A stretch of DNA of 64,000 bases from Pseudomonas sp. GM78 (GTDB lineage: Bacteria; Pseudomonadota; Gammaproteobacteria; Pseudomonadales; Pseudomonadaceae). Positions within the stretch are counted from its first letter, which is position 1; every line of letters begins with the position of its first letter. The notes under the pieces are model-generated. The model saw nothing but the letters and a program-made list of their open reading frames with translations, had not been told where the DNA came from and ran no database searches. The stretch spans positions 1-64,000 of the forward strand of contig NZ_AKJF01000212.1 in assembly GCF_000282475.1 (NCBI RefSeq). Direction: 5' to 3'. Shown piece after piece: positions 48,923 through 58,113 of the stretch. The position numbers and the translations under genes are program-made.

Positions 48923-49402
48923 TCAGCTACGCAGATGAGTCAAAGGCAGCTCAGTGCTGTTCAAAACCTGATTGAGCACAAAACTCGACCGCACACTGGT
49001 CACCCCTTCAATCCGCGTCAAATGCCCCAGCAGCAATTTCTGGTAGTGATCCATGTCCGGCACCACGACCTTGAGTTGATAATCGGCATCCATTCCGGTC
49101 ACCAGGCTGCATTCCAGTACCTGCGGCAAGGTACGAATGGCCGCCTCGAAGTTCTCGAAGCGCTCCGGCGTGTGTCGGTCCATGCCGATCAGCACATAGG
49201 CGGTCAAGCTCAGGCCGAGCATCTTGCGGTCGAGCAGGGCGACCTGGCGGGTAATGTAGCCGTCGTCTTCCAGTTGCTTGACCCGCCGTGAGCAGGGGGA
49301 AGGTGACAGGCCGATGCGTTCGGCCAGCTCCTGATTGGAGATGCGCGCGTCGCGCTGCAATTCAGCCAAAATGCTCAGGTCATATCGGTCAAGTTTGCTC
49401 AT
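48923..49402 (-). CDS. Lrp/AsnC-family transcriptional regulator
   Basis: 159 residues from ATG 49402. An N-terminal winged HTH (RYDLSILAELQRDARISNQELAERIGLSPSPCSRRVKQLEDDGYI) is followed by an AsnC/RAM ligand domain (VLECSLVTGMDADYQLKVVVPDMDHYQKLLLGHL). Binds amino acids in known members. No obvious target operon is next to it; four ATTGCG-like motifs lie in its 5' flank and suggest autoregulation. Confidence 0.92.
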   Translation of the reverse strand: MSKLDRYDLSILAELQRDARISNQELAERIGLSPSPCSRRVKQLEDDGYITRQVALLDRKMLGLSLTAYVLIGMDRHTPERFENFEAAIRTLPQVLECSLVTGMDADYQLKVVVPDMDHYQKLLLGHLTRIEGVTSVRSSFVLNQVLNSTELPLTHLRS

Positions 49403-49424
49403 CAAACGGTCCCTTGTCATAACT

Positions 49425-49493
49425 ATTGCGACAGATTATCTATCCAGGGTTAAAAATTGCGCAAGTGATGTTTATTTGAGCAATCTTCGCAAT
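49425..49493. promoter_or_regulatory. Clustered ATTGCG/CGCAAT motifs upstream of the Lrp gene
   Basis: ATTGCG occurs at 49425-49430, ATTGCGCAA at 49456-49464, GCAAT at 49480-49484 and CGCAAT at 49488-49493, in an AT-rich 70-bp stretch just before the regulator gene. This is the kind of repeated, phased site that Lrp-type octamers bind. Binding is inferred. Confidence 0.4.
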
Positions 49494-49559
49494 CCTCTGC
49501 CGGCGCTCCGGGCCTATTCTTATCACCAGAATCACTGCTCGGACAAACAGTCCAATGCG

Positions 49560-49718
49560 GCTCGCCGAATCAGGCCCGCCGCGGTCGCCACCCCCACAGG
49601 GGATGTGCTGGCCCCCGAGCTGCACACTGTCCAGAAGACGGCGTGAGGTGAGCCGACGTCAAAAGCGTCGAGCACGGACGAAGTTCTCAAGGGGAGGCCG
49701 ACGGGTCTCCCCTTTTTC
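49560..49718 (+). ncRNA. Candidate small RNA or leader ending in a strong terminator
   Basis: No good protein-coding frame fills this stretch. It has a hairpin CGACG/CGTCG near 49660-49680 and then an intrinsic terminator: AAGGGGAG (49689-49696) pairs with CTCCCCTT (49707-49714), extended by inner CC/GG, followed by five T. The terminator ends 120 bp before the next gene, so it does not look like that gene's own attenuator. No clear promoter was found. Family unknown. Confidence 0.35.
49689..49718 (+). terminator. Rho-independent terminator in the lrp-DUF6515 spacer
   Basis: Eight-pair perfect stem (AAGGGGAG/CTCCCCTT) with TTTTT. No annotated plus-strand gene ends here, which means that an unannotated transcript does. 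The rest of the 435-bp spacer (49403-49837) holds only the Lrp-like motifs and the candidate RNA. Confidence 0.8.
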
Positions 49719-49837
49719 TTGCCCGCCATTTAGCACCCGCCCTCAATAAATAAGTTTCGCGACTGATAACCTGTTGCAGAACCGGCCTATGCATTTCCAG
49801 TCTTACCTACAGGCCCTGACCCGCATAGAGGAAAAGC

Positions 49838-50749
49838 ATGAGATCGCGCATCTGGCGTTTGGCCGGTGTTGGTGTGTTGTGTGTCAGTGTCACCGCGCAA
49901 TCGCTGGCCGACCAGCCGCAGAATGGCCAGCAACCTAATCAGCACAACGGTCAGAATCAAAACCAGAGCAACGGCCAATGGCAGAGCCGCCCAGCGCCGG
50001 ATTACAACAGCCGTGTGCGCTCGCCGCCACCACCACCGCAACTGCCGGCCAATGACTTGCCCATCCAGCCTCGACCCGACACCGTGCAACAGACTCAGCC
50101 GCCGCGGCGTGGATACTATCAGGACGAGCCGCGGCGCAACGATCCCGATTCGCGCTGGAACGGCTATATCGGTGCGCCGACCAACGACAACAACCATTGG
50201 CAGGGTCGTCCCAGTGGTCACGGCAATGGCTGGGGCCCCGGCCCGCAGTATCGTCCGGGGCACGTGATCGAGCGCTTCCCGGACCGCGACTACCGTGTGC
50301 CCTATGGTGGCCGGGATTACTACTACTCCGGTGGCTACTGGTATCGCCCGCAAGGCCAGCGTTACGTGGTGGTGCAGCCGCCGCGCGGGATTCGCGTGCA
50401 GTACCTGCCCGATTTTGCCCGTGAAGTCTGGATCGGGGGTTCGTTGCTGTTCCTCGCGGCCGGTTCCTACTACGCCTATCAGGAAAGCACCCAGGATTAC
50501 GTGGTGGTCGAGCCGCCTGGCCAACCGTTGGCAACCGGCAATGGCTACGACGTGGAGGCTTATCCGGCCAACGGCCAGTCACCGGAACAGGTCAACCAGG
50601 ACGGCTACGATTGCTATCGTTGGGCGGTCGAGCAGAGTGGTTTTGACCCGCGGGTCGATACCTATCAACCGGACCCGGCGGTGGTACAGACCTACCGTCA
50701 GGCCCAGGGCGGTTGCCTGGGCAGTCGCGGTTATCGGGTGACGTTCTGA
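49838..50749 (+). CDS. DUF6515-type exported protein, Pro/Gln/Tyr-rich
   Basis: 303 residues. A signal peptide (MRSRIWRLAGVGVLCVSVTAQSLA) is followed by 130 residues low in complexity, rich in Gln, Asn, Pro and Arg (for example QPNQHNGQNQNQSNGQ), then a Tyr-rich YGGRDYYYSGGYWYRPQGQ, one hydrophobic segment (IGGSLLFLAAGSYYAY) and a conserved tail (NQDGYDCYRWAVEQSGFDP). It resembles the DUF6515 family; function unknown. Its end overlaps the convergent CDF gene by 19 bp. Confidence 0.78.
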   Translation: MRSRIWRLAGVGVLCVSVTAQSLADQPQNGQQPNQHNGQNQNQSNGQWQSRPAPDYNSRVRSPPPPPQLPANDLPIQPRPDTVQQTQPPRRGYYQDEPRRNDPDSRWNGYIGAPTNDNNHWQGRPSGHGNGWGPGPQYRPGHVIERFPDRDYRVPYGGRDYYYSGGYWYRPQGQRYVVVQPPRGIRVQYLPDFAREVWIGGSLLFLAAGSYYAYQESTQDYVVVEPPGQPLATGNGYDVEAYPANGQSPEQVNQDGYDCYRWAVEQSGFDPRVDTYQPDPAVVQTYRQAQGGCLGSRGYRVTF

Positions 50750-51639
50750 GCCCTGGCGGCTTTGACGACTTCCTGCGGATCGGCGTGCACCAGCACTTCG
50801 GCCCGCGGGTAGGCGGCGTGAATCGCGTCGGCGGCCTGGTCGCTGATGCCGTGGGCGACTGACAGGGTCAATTCCCCCGGCAATTCCAGGTGCAGCTGCA
50901 CAAACCACTGGTTGCCGGAAATCCGCGTGCGCAAATCATGGGCGCCCAATACCCCCGGCACACTGCAGGCCAGTTCCAACATGTGCTGGCTGACATCCGC
51001 CGGCAGTTCCTCATCCATCAAGACCGCAAAGCTTTCCCGGGCGATGGTGACCGCGCTCCAGAAAATGTAGGCGGCAATGCCCAGGCCGAACCAGGGGTCG
51101 ACCTGGTGCCAGCCAAACCCGGCGAGCACCAGCGCCACCAGGATGCTGCCATTGAGCAGCAGGTCCGAACGGTAATGCAGGGAGTCGGCGCGCACCGCGT
51201 TGGAGCCGGTGGCCTTGACCACTCGATGCTGCACCATCAGCAGCGCCAGGGTCAGGACCAGCGAGAACACGATCACCCCGATGCTGATCCAGGGTGCGCC
51301 CACTGGTTCCGGATGCTTGAGCCGGTCCAGTGCCTGCAGCGCGATCAACACCGCACTGCCGCCGATGAACAGCGCCTGCGCCATGCCGGCGAGTGACTCG
51401 GCCTTGCCATGCCCGTAGCGATGATCGTCGTCGGCCGGGCGCAAGGCGTAGTGCACCGCCAGCAGGTTGAGCAGCGAGGTCACGCCGTCAAGGGCCGAGT
51501 CGGTCAACCCGGCGAGCATGCTCACCGAACCGCTCAGCCACCAGGCGATGGCTTTGGCGACGATCAGCGTGCAAGCCACCGCCACCGAGGCACGGGTCGC
51601 CAATCGCAGCAGGCGGGCGTGTTCGGAGCTGGAAATCAT
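50731..51639 (-). CDS. Cation diffusion facilitator (CDF) metal transporter
   Basis: 302 residues, six membrane helices and a C-terminal cytosolic domain (LELACSVPGVLGAHDLRTRISGNQWFVQLHLELPG). Metal-site motifs: AGLTDSALDGVTSLLNL (DxxxD) and ADSLHYRSDLLLNGSIL (HxxxD). The DxxxD/HxxxD pairs are those of FieF/YiiP-type Zn/Fe/Cd exporters. Transcribed toward, and overlapping, the exported protein gene by 19 bp. Confidence 0.92.
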   Translation of the reverse strand: MISSSEHARLLRLATRASVAVACTLIVAKAIAWWLSGSVSMLAGLTDSALDGVTSLLNLLAVHYALRPADDDHRYGHGKAESLAGMAQALFIGGSAVLIALQALDRLKHPEPVGAPWISIGVIVFSLVLTLALLMVQHRVVKATGSNAVRADSLHYRSDLLLNGSILVALVLAGFGWHQVDPWFGLGIAAYIFWSAVTIARESFAVLMDEELPADVSQHMLELACSVPGVLGAHDLRTRISGNQWFVQLHLELPGELTLSVAHGISDQAADAIHAAYPRAEVLVHADPQEVVKAARAQNVTR

Positions 51640-51668
51640 GAGTGCGGATGTTCCTCGTCGTGCCCCGA

Positions 51669-52088
51669 TTACGCGGCCGGTTGCAGGCCGAACATGGCCA
51701 GTTGCTGGGCGCTGCCCTTGTGCTGGATCAGGCGTGGATCGTCGAGTGGCAAGCTGCGGCCGGTTTCACGCTCCAGGATAGTCTGCAACTTGAGGTTATC
51801 GACCTTGCCGTCGGCACCGATCGCTTCCTTGAGTTTTTCCGGCGCCACCTGTGCGGTTTCACCCGGTGCGAAGTAAATCGCGCCGGTGGCGAAGTCCACG
51901 GCAAACGCGATCAGGCCGGGGATGACGTAGAACAGCAGGCCCACGGCATCGAGCACGGCAATGGCCGGGTCGATCTTGCCGTCGATCTGGCCACGGCGAT
52001 CAGGGTAGAAGATCGAACCGCACGCGGTGAGCTGGGTCAGCAGGGTCGCGACCAAAACACCGCCGATCAGGCGAAAGGGAACACGCAT
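51669..52088 (-). CDS. Conserved lipoprotein, unknown function
   Basis: 139 residues. Lipoprotein signal MRVPFRLIGGVLVATLLTQL with lipobox LTAC, then a hydrophobic stretch (DAVGLLFYVIPGLIAFAVDFATGAIYF) that recalls YceK/YidQ lipoproteins. Relatives are sometimes labelled polyribonucleotide nucleotidyltransferase, which the sequence does not support. It lies 29 bp downstream of the CDF gene start and may be expressed ahead of it. Confidence 0.75.
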   Translation of the reverse strand: MRVPFRLIGGVLVATLLTQLTACGSIFYPDRRGQIDGKIDPAIAVLDAVGLLFYVIPGLIAFAVDFATGAIYFAPGETAQVAPEKLKEAIGADGKVDNLKLQTILERETGRSLPLDDPRLIQHKGSAQQLAMFGLQPAA

Positions 52089-52197
52089 ATGAAATCTCCT
52101 GGGTTATTTCCAAACGAAGCGTAGTCGGTATGAATTAAGACCCTGACGAACGCCCCGCAGTTCGCCGTTATACTCGCCGCTCTGTTTGGGAGCCAGC

Positions 52198-54717
52198 ATG
52201 ATTTCTTTGCCGATTGATGAAGTTTTACCCGCCTTGCGTGAAGCCCTCGCTACACGTCACGAAGCCGTGCTCGAAGCACCGCCCGGTGCCGGTAAGACCA
52301 CCCGCGTGCCCTTGGCCTTGCTTGATGAGCCGTGGCTGGCCGGGCAAACCATCCTGATGCTTGAACCGCGCCGCCTGGCCGCGCGGGCGGCAGCGGAGCG
52401 TCTGGCCAGTGAGCTGGGCGAGAAGGTTGGTGAAACCGTGGGTTATCGCATTCGGCTCGACAGCAAGGTCGGCCCCAACACCCGTATCGAAGTGGTCACC
52501 GAGGGCATCCTCACCCGGCGCTTGCAGGACGATCCGGCGCTTGAAGGCGTGGGGCTGTTGATCTTCGACGAGTTCCACGAACGCAGCCTCGACGCCGACC
52601 TGGCGCTGGCATTGAGCCTCAATGGCCGGGAACTGTTCCGTGACGATCAGCCGCTGAAGATCCTGCTGATGTCGGCCACCCTGGAAGGCGAGCGCCTGGC
52701 CGGGTTGCTCGACGATGCGCCAATCCTGCGCAGCGAAGGGCGCATGTACCCGGTGGCGATGCGCTGGGGCCGGCCATTCCAGGCCGGTGAATTCATCGAG
52801 CCGCGATTGGTGCAGACCGTTCTCGAAGCCTTGAACGATGAGTCCGGCAGCGTGCTGGTGTTCCTGCCGGGGCAGGCCGAGATCCGTCGCGTGCATCAAC
52901 AACTGGTGGATGCGCTGGGCGATAACACGCAAATCCTGCTCTGCCCGTTGCATGGTGAGCTGGACCTCGCCGCGCAACGGGCGGCGATCGATCCGGCGCC
53001 GCCGGGTAAACGCAAAGTGGTGCTGGCCACCAACATCGCCGAGACCAGCCTGACCATCAACGGCGTGCGCGTGGTGATCGACGCCGGGTTGGCGCGGGTG
53101 CCGCGTTTCGATCCCGGCAGCGGTATGACCCGCCTCGACACCCAACGTATTTCCAAGGCCAGTGCTACCCAGCGTGCGGGCCGGGCAGGACGACTGGAAC
53201 CGGGTGTGTGCTATCGCTTGTGGTCACAGGATCAGCACGAACAATTGGCGGCTTATGGCAGTGCGGAAATTCTTTCGGCGGATCTCGCCGGGTTGGCGCT
53301 GCAGCTGGGACGATGGGGCGTGACACCGGGCCAACTGGTTTGGCTGGATGTACCTCCGGCAGCCGCTTATGCACAGGCCCAGGACCTGCTGGTTCGTCTT
53401 GGCGCGCTGGATGGCGAAGCACTGACCCGTCACGGTCAGGCCATGGCCGAACTGCCGGCGCATCCCCGTATCGCGCACCTGTTGTTACGTGGACAGGCGC
53501 TCGGCCTGGCCGACATGGCTTGCGATGTTGCGGCCTTGCTCGGGGAGCGCGATATCCTGCGTGGTGCCGGCGCCGACTTGCACAGCCGATTGGCGCTGTT
53601 GTCCGGCGAGGCGCGCGGCGCTCGGGGTGCCCAGGGTGGCGTACAACGAGCCCGGCAGCTGGCGCGGCAATATCGAGGTTACCTGCGCGCCAAGGCGTCG
53701 GAGCCGGTCGGCGATCCCGATCATCCACGCTGGCTCGGTGCGCTGCTGGCCTTGGCCTATCCCGACCGCGTCGCCCAACAACGCCGTGCCGGCGGCGCCG
53801 AGTATCGCCTGGCCAACGGTCGCGCCGCGCTGTTTGCCGAAGCCGACAGCCTGATGAAGCAGCCGTGGCTGGTGATTGCCGATCTCGGCAGCCGTCAGGG
53901 CCAGCGTGAAGAGCGGATTTATCTGGCGGCGGATTTCGATCCGGCGTTGTTCGACTCGGTACTGGCCGAACAGGTGCGATGCGTCGATCAACTGGATTGG
54001 GATGAGCGCGAAGGTGTGCTACGGGCCGAGCGCCAACGCAAGGTGGGCGAGCTTATCCTCAGCCGCGAACCGCTGACCGGTCTCGATGAAAAGGCCCGCA
54101 GCCAGGCGTTGGTCAACCTGGTGCGGCGCAAAGGCCTGGAACTGTTGCCGTGGACCCTGGAGTTGCGCCAGTGGCAGGCACGTGTGGCGTTGTTGCGCCA
54201 GCTGGACCTGGGTGGAAAGGGCGAAAGCGATTGGCCAGATGTCAGCGATGCGGCGCTGCTGAACACCCTTGAGCATTGGCTGATGCCGTATCTGGGCAAA
54301 GTCTCGCGACTCAGTCATTTCGCCAATCTCGACCTCTCAAGCATCGTTCACAACCTGTTGCCATGGCCTCTGCCGCAACGCCTGGACGAGTTGGCGCCGC
54401 ACCACTTGAGCGTGCCATCGGGTTCATCGATTCGTCTGGATTACAGCGAACAGCCGCCGATTCTGGCCGTGCGCTTGCAGGAACTGTTCGGCCTGGCCGA
54501 AACCCCACGCATCGCCGGTGGCCGGCAAGTGGTCAAGCTGCATTTACTGTCCCCGGCGCGGCGGCCCGTGCAGGTGACCCAGGACCTGGCGAACTTCTGG
54601 CGCAGCACCTACGCCGAGGTGAAAAAAGACCTGAAGGGACGCTACCCGAAACATTACTGGCCGGACGACCCGCTGGTGGCCGAAGCCACGGCGCGGATCA
54701 AGCCGCGCAAGCAATGA
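52198..54717 (+). CDS. hrpB: ATP-dependent helicase HrpB
   Basis: 839 residues. DEAH-type RNA helicase: Walker A APPGAGKTTRVPLALL, motif Ia LMLEPRRLAARAAAERL, DEFH in LIFDEFHERSLDADLAL, SAT in LMSATLEGERLAG, and motif VI QRAGRAGRLEPG. HrpB-specific C-terminal domains follow. The start ATG 52198 has GGGAG a few bases upstream. The biological role of HrpB in pseudomonads is unclear. Confidence 0.95.
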   Translation: MISLPIDEVLPALREALATRHEAVLEAPPGAGKTTRVPLALLDEPWLAGQTILMLEPRRLAARAAAERLASELGEKVGETVGYRIRLDSKVGPNTRIEVVTEGILTRRLQDDPALEGVGLLIFDEFHERSLDADLALALSLNGRELFRDDQPLKILLMSATLEGERLAGLLDDAPILRSEGRMYPVAMRWGRPFQAGEFIEPRLVQTVLEALNDESGSVLVFLPGQAEIRRVHQQLVDALGDNTQILLCPLHGELDLAAQRAAIDPAPPGKRKVVLATNIAETSLTINGVRVVIDAGLARVPRFDPGSGMTRLDTQRISKASATQRAGRAGRLEPGVCYRLWSQDQHEQLAAYGSAEILSADLAGLALQLGRWGVTPGQLVWLDVPPAAAYAQAQDLLVRLGALDGEALTRHGQAMAELPAHPRIAHLLLRGQALGLADMACDVAALLGERDILRGAGADLHSRLALLSGEARGARGAQGGVQRARQLARQYRGYLRAKASEPVGDPDHPRWLGALLALAYPDRVAQQRRAGGAEYRLANGRAALFAEADSLMKQPWLVIADLGSRQGQREERIYLAADFDPALFDSVLAEQVRCVDQLDWDEREGVLRAERQRKVGELILSREPLTGLDEKARSQALVNLVRRKGLELLPWTLELRQWQARVALLRQLDLGGKGESDWPDVSDAALLNTLEHWLMPYLGKVSRLSHFANLDLSSIVHNLLPWPLPQRLDELAPHHLSVPSGSSIRLDYSEQPPILAVRLQELFGLAETPRIAGGRQVVKLHLLSPARRPVQVTQDLANFWRSTYAEVKKDLKGRYPKHYWPDDPLVAEATARIKPRKQ

Positions 54718-54726
54718 CGCCGTAAT

Positions 54727-55806
54727 CTACGGCGCGGCGGGCAGTAGAAACCGCGCAATCACCGGCAGGTGATCGGAGATGCGCAGGGTATCGTCTTGCC
54801 GCACCGTCGCCTCGACCCGCTTGATCCGCGGGCTGTAGAACAGATAGTCGACGGTCCGGTCCGGGCCGTTCAAGCCGGCATCGTTCGGGTAATGGGTCAG
54901 CCAGCGCGCGCGATCGATGCCGCTGGATTCGTTGTTGGTGGGGATCATCGGGTACTTGTCCCACAACAGATGCAGGGCGCTGTCGGCGGAGTAGGGGGTG
55001 CGCTGTTCGCTGGGCAGGCGCTGGTATTGTCCCAGCGGCAGCAGGTTGAAGTCGCCACCGATCAGCCAGGGCGTACCGCGGCTTTCAAACTTGTCGAGGG
55101 CCTTGGCCACGGCCGCGACCTGAGCCTGCAACGTCTCGTCAGGTTGGGTCACTCGGTCCAGATGGGTGTTGAGGACCGCGAGCTGGCCACCGTCGCTCAA
55201 TGGCAGGTAGGTCACCAGCAGCGCGTTTTTCGGTTGGAACTGGCGACTGATCGGGTTGGCCGATGCGATCGGCAATTGCAGACGTTCGGCGTGCTCGATC
55301 TGATAGCGACTCAGGGTCGCCAGTTGCCGGCCGACACTGCCGAAAATGTGCGGGTTCGGCACGAAATCAGCCTTCCAGTCGAAGGCATGGGCGCTGCACG
55401 GATACAGGTCGGTGAGCCGCTCCTGCAGCAGTTTGAGCTGGTTCTGGTAGTCGCTGGCCTTGGCGCCGTCATCGAGTTCCTGCAGCAGCACGACGTCCGG
55501 TTGCTCGTCGCGGATAACCCGCGCCACTTCGTCGAGGCTGAAGGCCATGTCTTCCGGCGTGGGGGAATCGTCGGCGCCGGCGGCCAGGTCATTCCAGAAC
55601 ACGTAGCGTTTGCCCGCCAGGTACTGGACGTTCCAGGTCATGACCTTCAGTGCCTGGCCGGGTGCCAGGACTGGCGCCTGAGTACTGCACGCAACCGGCG
55701 CTGTTTCCCTGGCCTCGGGGCGCCAGGTCAGGCTGTAAGTCATCACAGTGATCAAGCCGATGACGATCAACAATCCCAGCAAGGTGTAGCGCAGCAGTCG
55801 CGTCAT
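54727..55806 (-). CDS. Exported endonuclease/exonuclease/phosphatase-family protein
   Basis: 359 residues. An N-terminal hydrophobic helix (LLRYTLLGLLIVIGLITVMTYSL) is a signal anchor. EEP domain motifs: KVMTWNVQYLAGKR, VVLLQELDDG, LIGGDFNLLPLGQ and LRISDHLPVIARF, the Asn/Glu/Asp/His set of the DNase I-like fold. The phosphodiester target cannot be told. It is convergent with hrpB; a short GCCGTA/TACGGC hairpin spans both stops. Confidence 0.87.
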   Translation of the reverse strand: MTRLLRYTLLGLLIVIGLITVMTYSLTWRPEARETAPVACSTQAPVLAPGQALKVMTWNVQYLAGKRYVFWNDLAAGADDSPTPEDMAFSLDEVARVIRDEQPDVVLLQELDDGAKASDYQNQLKLLQERLTDLYPCSAHAFDWKADFVPNPHIFGSVGRQLATLSRYQIEHAERLQLPIASANPISRQFQPKNALLVTYLPLSDGGQLAVLNTHLDRVTQPDETLQAQVAAVAKALDKFESRGTPWLIGGDFNLLPLGQYQRLPSEQRTPYSADSALHLLWDKYPMIPTNNESSGIDRARWLTHYPNDAGLNGPDRTVDYLFYSPRIKRVEATVRQDDTLRISDHLPVIARFLLPAAP

Positions 55807-55872
55807 GGCTCAGCTTATCGCGTTACGGAAATTGTCCCCGAGCATACCCGACTGACGAGCGGTCGCCCACGG

Positions 55873-56547
55873 TCAACGTGGGCCATCGATTTTTTCCGGC
55901 ACTTCGCTGATCAGCATGAACAGGCGGAACAGCACCACGCTGGTGAACAGTTGCAAGAAGCTGTGGGCACTGTCGATCAACAGCGAGATCGCCGGGTTCT
56001 GCGGCTCGGGGTACGCCGCCAACGTTGCGCCCTTGAGCAACCACAAGGGCCCCATCACACACAGGATGCACACCAGGATGCGCATGAAGTGGCCACGGGT
56101 CAGACGCAGGCTTTCCTTCATGGCCTGCAATGGTGCCAGGCCCCGCAGCACCAGCAGGTACTCGCCGAAAGCCAGGGTCACCATCAGCCAGATGCCCGGC
56201 AGGAAGTACAGCGACAAGCCCAGCAGGATCAGCAAGGTGTTCAGGGCGGTCAGCAAGGCAAAACGCGGCCACAGATAGGCCGACCTCGACAGCAGCTCGC
56301 GGTTACTGGGCGATTCGCCCCGGCTGCGGGCGTCGAGGAACAGGATCAGGGCGGCGGTGTACAGCGGATAGACCAGCAAGCCGACGATCACACTGATACC
56401 GGGGAAACTGTCCGGCTCGGTGGAGTGGTCGACCACTTGTTGCAACAGGGCTTCGATGATCACCAGCGGCAGGCACAGCTGTACGATCTGGCCCAGATTG
56501 CGTTTGAAGAAATACAAGGAGTCGCGCAGTACATCGAACGGATTCAT
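55873..56547 (-). CDS. YciC-like multi-pass membrane protein
   Basis: 224 residues from ATG 56547, with several membrane helices (VSVIVGLLVYPLYTAALILF, LLTALNTLLILLGLSLYFLPGI, IWLMVTLAFGEYLLV and others) and the family features YAYLWPRF-type SAYLWPRFALLT and APLQAMKESLRLTRGHFMRI. Resembles YciC/UPF0259 of E. coli. Function unknown; it is upstream of the EEP gene by 66 bp on the same strand. Confidence 0.78.
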   Translation of the reverse strand: MNPFDVLRDSLYFFKRNLGQIVQLCLPLVIIEALLQQVVDHSTEPDSFPGISVIVGLLVYPLYTAALILFLDARSRGESPSNRELLSRSAYLWPRFALLTALNTLLILLGLSLYFLPGIWLMVTLAFGEYLLVLRGLAPLQAMKESLRLTRGHFMRILVCILCVMGPLWLLKGATLAAYPEPQNPAISLLIDSAHSFLQLFTSVVLFRLFMLISEVPEKIDGPR

Positions 56548-56724
56548 CAGTAGATATCGCAGTTGAAAGCAGTTGCCCACTTTAACCGATGATGCGCGGG
56601 AGGGCGCAAACGTAAACGTTCGGTAAAGCTCATTGAAACAACTTGTTTCAGCCTCCATTAAGGTCGGGCAGCTTATCCTTTATGGGTAAAAGCAACGATT
56701 TTCCAGGCAATCTATGAGGTCGCC

Positions 56725-57483
56725 ATGAACAGCGAAGAACAAACCCTGATCGATGGACTGTTTTCCCGGCTGCAACAGGCCGAGACGGACTCAGCCCCGC
56801 GCGACGCCCTGGCCGAGGCGCGGATCAAGGAACACCTGGCACGCCAACCGGCGGCGGGTTATTTCATGACCCAGGCGATTCTGGTGCAGGAGGCGGCGAT
56901 CAAGAGCCTCGACGGGCAGAACCAGCAACTGACGGCGCAAATCCAGAAATTGCAGGCCGAACTGCAGCAGGCCAAGGCGCAAACGACAGCCCCGGCGCCG
57001 AGCAGCGGTGGCTTTTTGTCGAGTATCTTTGGTGGCAGTCCGCAGCCTGCGCCCACACAAAGTGCGCCGGTATCCGGCGGTGGCGGCTGGCGCGAACCGG
57101 CGCGGCCGTCGTTCAACGCGCCACCGCAGCAGAATTTCGGAGCTGCTCCACAGCAGGGCTATGCACCCCAGCAACAGGCCCCGGCGGCTGGCAGCGGCTT
57201 TCTCGGTGGTGCGCTGAAAACCGCGGCCGGTGTGGCGGGTGGCGTGATGCTGGCACAAGGCATCAGCAGTCTGTTCCACCACAACCAGGCACCCCAGGAG
57301 GTCGTCGAAGTCATCAAGGAAGAACCGGCCCAGGTCAACGACCAAGGCAACAATGGCTGGGGCGATGACCAACGCATGGCCGGCAACGATACCTATGCCA
57401 ACAACCAGGGCGGTTTTGCCGACGCCGACTACAGCGATGACAGCTCATCGTTCTTTGGCGGCGACGACGACTCCTTCATCTGA
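56725..57483 (+). CDS. DUF2076 family protein
   Basis: 252 residues. The N-terminal 45 residues (MNSEEQTLIDGLFSRLQQAE ... LARQPAAGYFMTQAI) fit DUF2076, followed by a coiled coil (QNQQLTAQIQKLQAELQQAK), a Pro/Gln/Gly-rich linker, a short hydrophobic segment (AAGVAGGVMLAQGISSLF) and an acidic tail. Likely a membrane-associated or surface stress protein; role unknown. ATG 56725 has AGGTCG just upstream. Confidence 0.82.
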   Translation: MNSEEQTLIDGLFSRLQQAETDSAPRDALAEARIKEHLARQPAAGYFMTQAILVQEAAIKSLDGQNQQLTAQIQKLQAELQQAKAQTTAPAPSSGGFLSSIFGGSPQPAPTQSAPVSGGGGWREPARPSFNAPPQQNFGAAPQQGYAPQQQAPAAGSGFLGGALKTAAGVAGGVMLAQGISSLFHHNQAPQEVVEVIKEEPAQVNDQGNNGWGDDQRMAGNDTYANNQGGFADADYSDDSSSFFGGDDDSFI

Positions 57484-57611
57484 TACACCATTCGTCCGAG
57501 GCGCTGCGGCGCTTCGGGCCGATTATTCGCGAAACTCTGCTTTTGGCTGGCATACTGGGCGACTTTTCGGGCCTGGTGCCTGACCCTGCCTGCGCTTTAT
57601 CGAGGTGTCCG

Positions 57612-58091
57612 GTGAAAAAAATCGCAGTGTTCGCCGATGTCCAGAACCTCTACTACACCGTGCGCCAGGCTTATGGTTGCCACTTCAACTATGCCGCGTT
57701 GTGGGCTGATATCAGCAAGCAAGGCGAGATCGTCGAGGCCTATGCCTACGCGATCGATCGTGGCGACAGCAAACAGCAGCAGTTCCAGCAGATCCTGCGC
57801 AACCTCGGTTTCACCGTGAAACTCAAGCCCTATATCCAGCGCAGCGACGGCTCGGCCAAGGGCGACTGGGACGTGGGCATTACCCTCGACATCATGGACG
57901 CCGCCGACCATGTCGATGAAGTGGTGCTGGCCTCTGGCGACGGTGATTTCGACATGCTGCTGGAGCGCATCATCAGCAAGCACGGCGTGCAGGCGGTGGC
58001 CTACGGGGTACCGGGCCTGACGGCCAACTCGCTGATCCGCGCCGCCAGCCGCTACGTGCCGATCGAAGGCGCGTTGCTGCTCAAGAATTGA
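57612..58091 (+). CDS. NYN-domain (LabA/DUF88) ribonuclease-like protein
   Basis: 159 residues from GTG 57612, with GAGGTG about six bases upstream. The PIN-like NYN fold shows in VKKIAVFADVQNLYYTVRQ, the Asp-rich DWDVGITLDIMDA and VVLASGDGDFDMLLERI, and the C-terminal GVPGLTANSLIRAASRYVPIE, with acidic residues positioned for metal-dependent RNA cleavage. It is 22 bp upstream of a DEDD exonuclease gene and probably cotranscribed. Confidence 0.9.
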   Translation: MKKIAVFADVQNLYYTVRQAYGCHFNYAALWADISKQGEIVEAYAYAIDRGDSKQQQFQQILRNLGFTVKLKPYIQRSDGSAKGDWDVGITLDIMDAADHVDEVVLASGDGDFDMLLERIISKHGVQAVAYGVPGLTANSLIRAASRYVPIEGALLLKN

Positions 58092-58113
58092 TTTTTACGG
58101 AGTTCAAACAGGT

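Noticed and set aside
49560-49729. 65-codon minus-strand frame and guanidine-II or C4 RNA in the intergenic stretch
   Set aside because: The frame has no ribosome site or known homology that I can state; the ACGR-loop pairs and C4 features needed for those RNA families are not clear.
51669-52088. Polyribonucleotide nucleotidyltransferase
   Set aside because: 139-residue lipoprotein with no RNase PH or S1/KH domain; the label on relatives is an error.
54719-54733. Bidirectional terminator across the hrpB and EEP stops
   Set aside because: Only a six-pair stem with a three-base loop and no T-run; noted but too weak to list as a terminator.
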